DNA from: Tritrichomonas musculus | Taxonomy: Eukaryota > Parabasalia > Tritrichomonadida > Tritrichomonadidae | Direction: 5' to 3' | NCBI GenBank assembly: GCA_039105265.1 | Contig: JAPFFF010000057.1 | Coordinates: 496,001 to 560,000, forward strand | DNA: 64,000 nucleotides | Part shown: one piece after another, positions 63,627-64,000 of the stretch | How the letters are laid out: every line of letters begins with the position of its first letter | Position numbering within the stretch: the first letter of the stretch is position 1 | Program-made: the position numbers and the translations under genes | The notes under the pieces: model-generated | What the model was told of the DNA's origin: nothing | The model's database searches: none | Seen by the model: the letters and a program-made list of their open reading frames with translations, nothing else

Positions 63627-64000
63627 AATTGAGCAATATTTATATAAATTTTATCTTTATGTTTAGTAAACTGTCTTTTTCTTTTTCAAAATTGAAATAT
63701 TATATAATTATAAAATAAATAACTTGTAAGGGCAACAGCCTTTTTCGTTGAAATTAACATTCCCAGCTTTAAAAAGTAGACTTATTAGAATTGCATTTCA
63801 CGATTTCATATTGGTTTTTCCAATCACAAAAATTGAAATACAATATAATTATAAAAAAGAATAACTTGTAAGAGTAACAGCTTTTTTCGTTGAAATTAAT
63901 GTTCCCAGATTAATGAAGGTTGTGAATTTAATGTAGGTCACCATCTTTTGCTGCCTTAATAAGTAAACTTGACATGCAATAAACTTTATAGAATTGCATT
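63627..64000. other. Intergenic to the right edge
   Basis: No gene is seen. Most of it is the two-copy repeat entered separately. Confidence 0.5.
63687..63908. repeat. Two tandem units with a 140-bp period
   Basis: Units start at about 63687 and 63827. Each has AATTGAAATA, an AT-rich stretch and then a conserved core: AATAACTTGTAAGGGCAACA in the first and AATAACTTGTAAGAGTAACA in the second. TTTTTTCGTTGAAATTAA and TTCCCAG follow in both. A TAGAATTGCATT word recurs at the end of both spacings. The sharp core suggests a functional or mobile origin, possibly a small RNA gene duplicated in tandem. Confidence 0.7.

Overview
The window looks like a chromosome segment of a trichomonad parabasalid, most likely Tritrichomonas-like. 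Signs are very AT-rich intergenic DNA, compact genes with no intron that I can see, and initiator-like TCA(C/T/A)(A/T)(A/T) words a few bases before start codons (for example TCACAAAATG before the caspase-fold gene and TCATAAA before the LIM/PARP gene). The gene families also fit: BTB-BACK-F5/8C proteins, kinase-Sel1 proteins and a three-repeat Myb protein. The genus is an inference.

Positions 1 to about 20,770 are a Polinton/Maverick that runs off the left edge of the window. It carries protein-primed DNA polymerase B (399), small unknown genes, an A32/FtsK-type packaging ATPase (6338), a double-jelly-roll capsid region (8154-9877), a second virion-type protein (9944), a long fibre-like coiled-coil region (10543-14342), two paralogous short amphipathic proteins (7810 and 15113) and an rve integrase (15648). 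Most parts are open and about two breaks are visible, so it looks fairly young. Many of its genes start just after a T-run plus TCA-like motif. A complete-looking pogo/Tigger-type Tc1-mariner element (17679-20698; 42-bp perfect terminal inverted repeats, TA duplication, DD35D transposase) has inserted into its right part.

20,800-28,200 holds a caspase-fold peptidase, tRNA-Glu(UUC) and a graveyard of DNA-element debris: a PIF1-like helicase tail, a MULE transposase tail, a CGATA-rich hAT-like terminus, a 315-bp MITE and a 53-nt T run.

28,200-49,000 is host coding sequence: a LIM/PARP/receiver-like fusion, two damaged BTB-BACK-F5/8C genes in tandem, a kinase-Sel1 3' fragment, a Myb regulator, a 1254-residue Asn-rich repeat protein, a GNAT acetyltransferase, a KATNIP-domain protein, a small membrane protein and a transglutaminase-fold protein.

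49,900-53,100 contains a decayed hAT and a decayed mariner, the latter holding a 42-nt G run, followed by a GC-rich island. 53,400-63,700 returns to host genes: an acidic/proline-rich protein, a USP-like deubiquitinase, a second KATNIP-domain protein, a 490-bp MITE, a CDC25-like phosphatase, tRNA-Thr(CGU) and a protein kinase with a long Sel1 array. The window ends in a 140-bp-period duplication.
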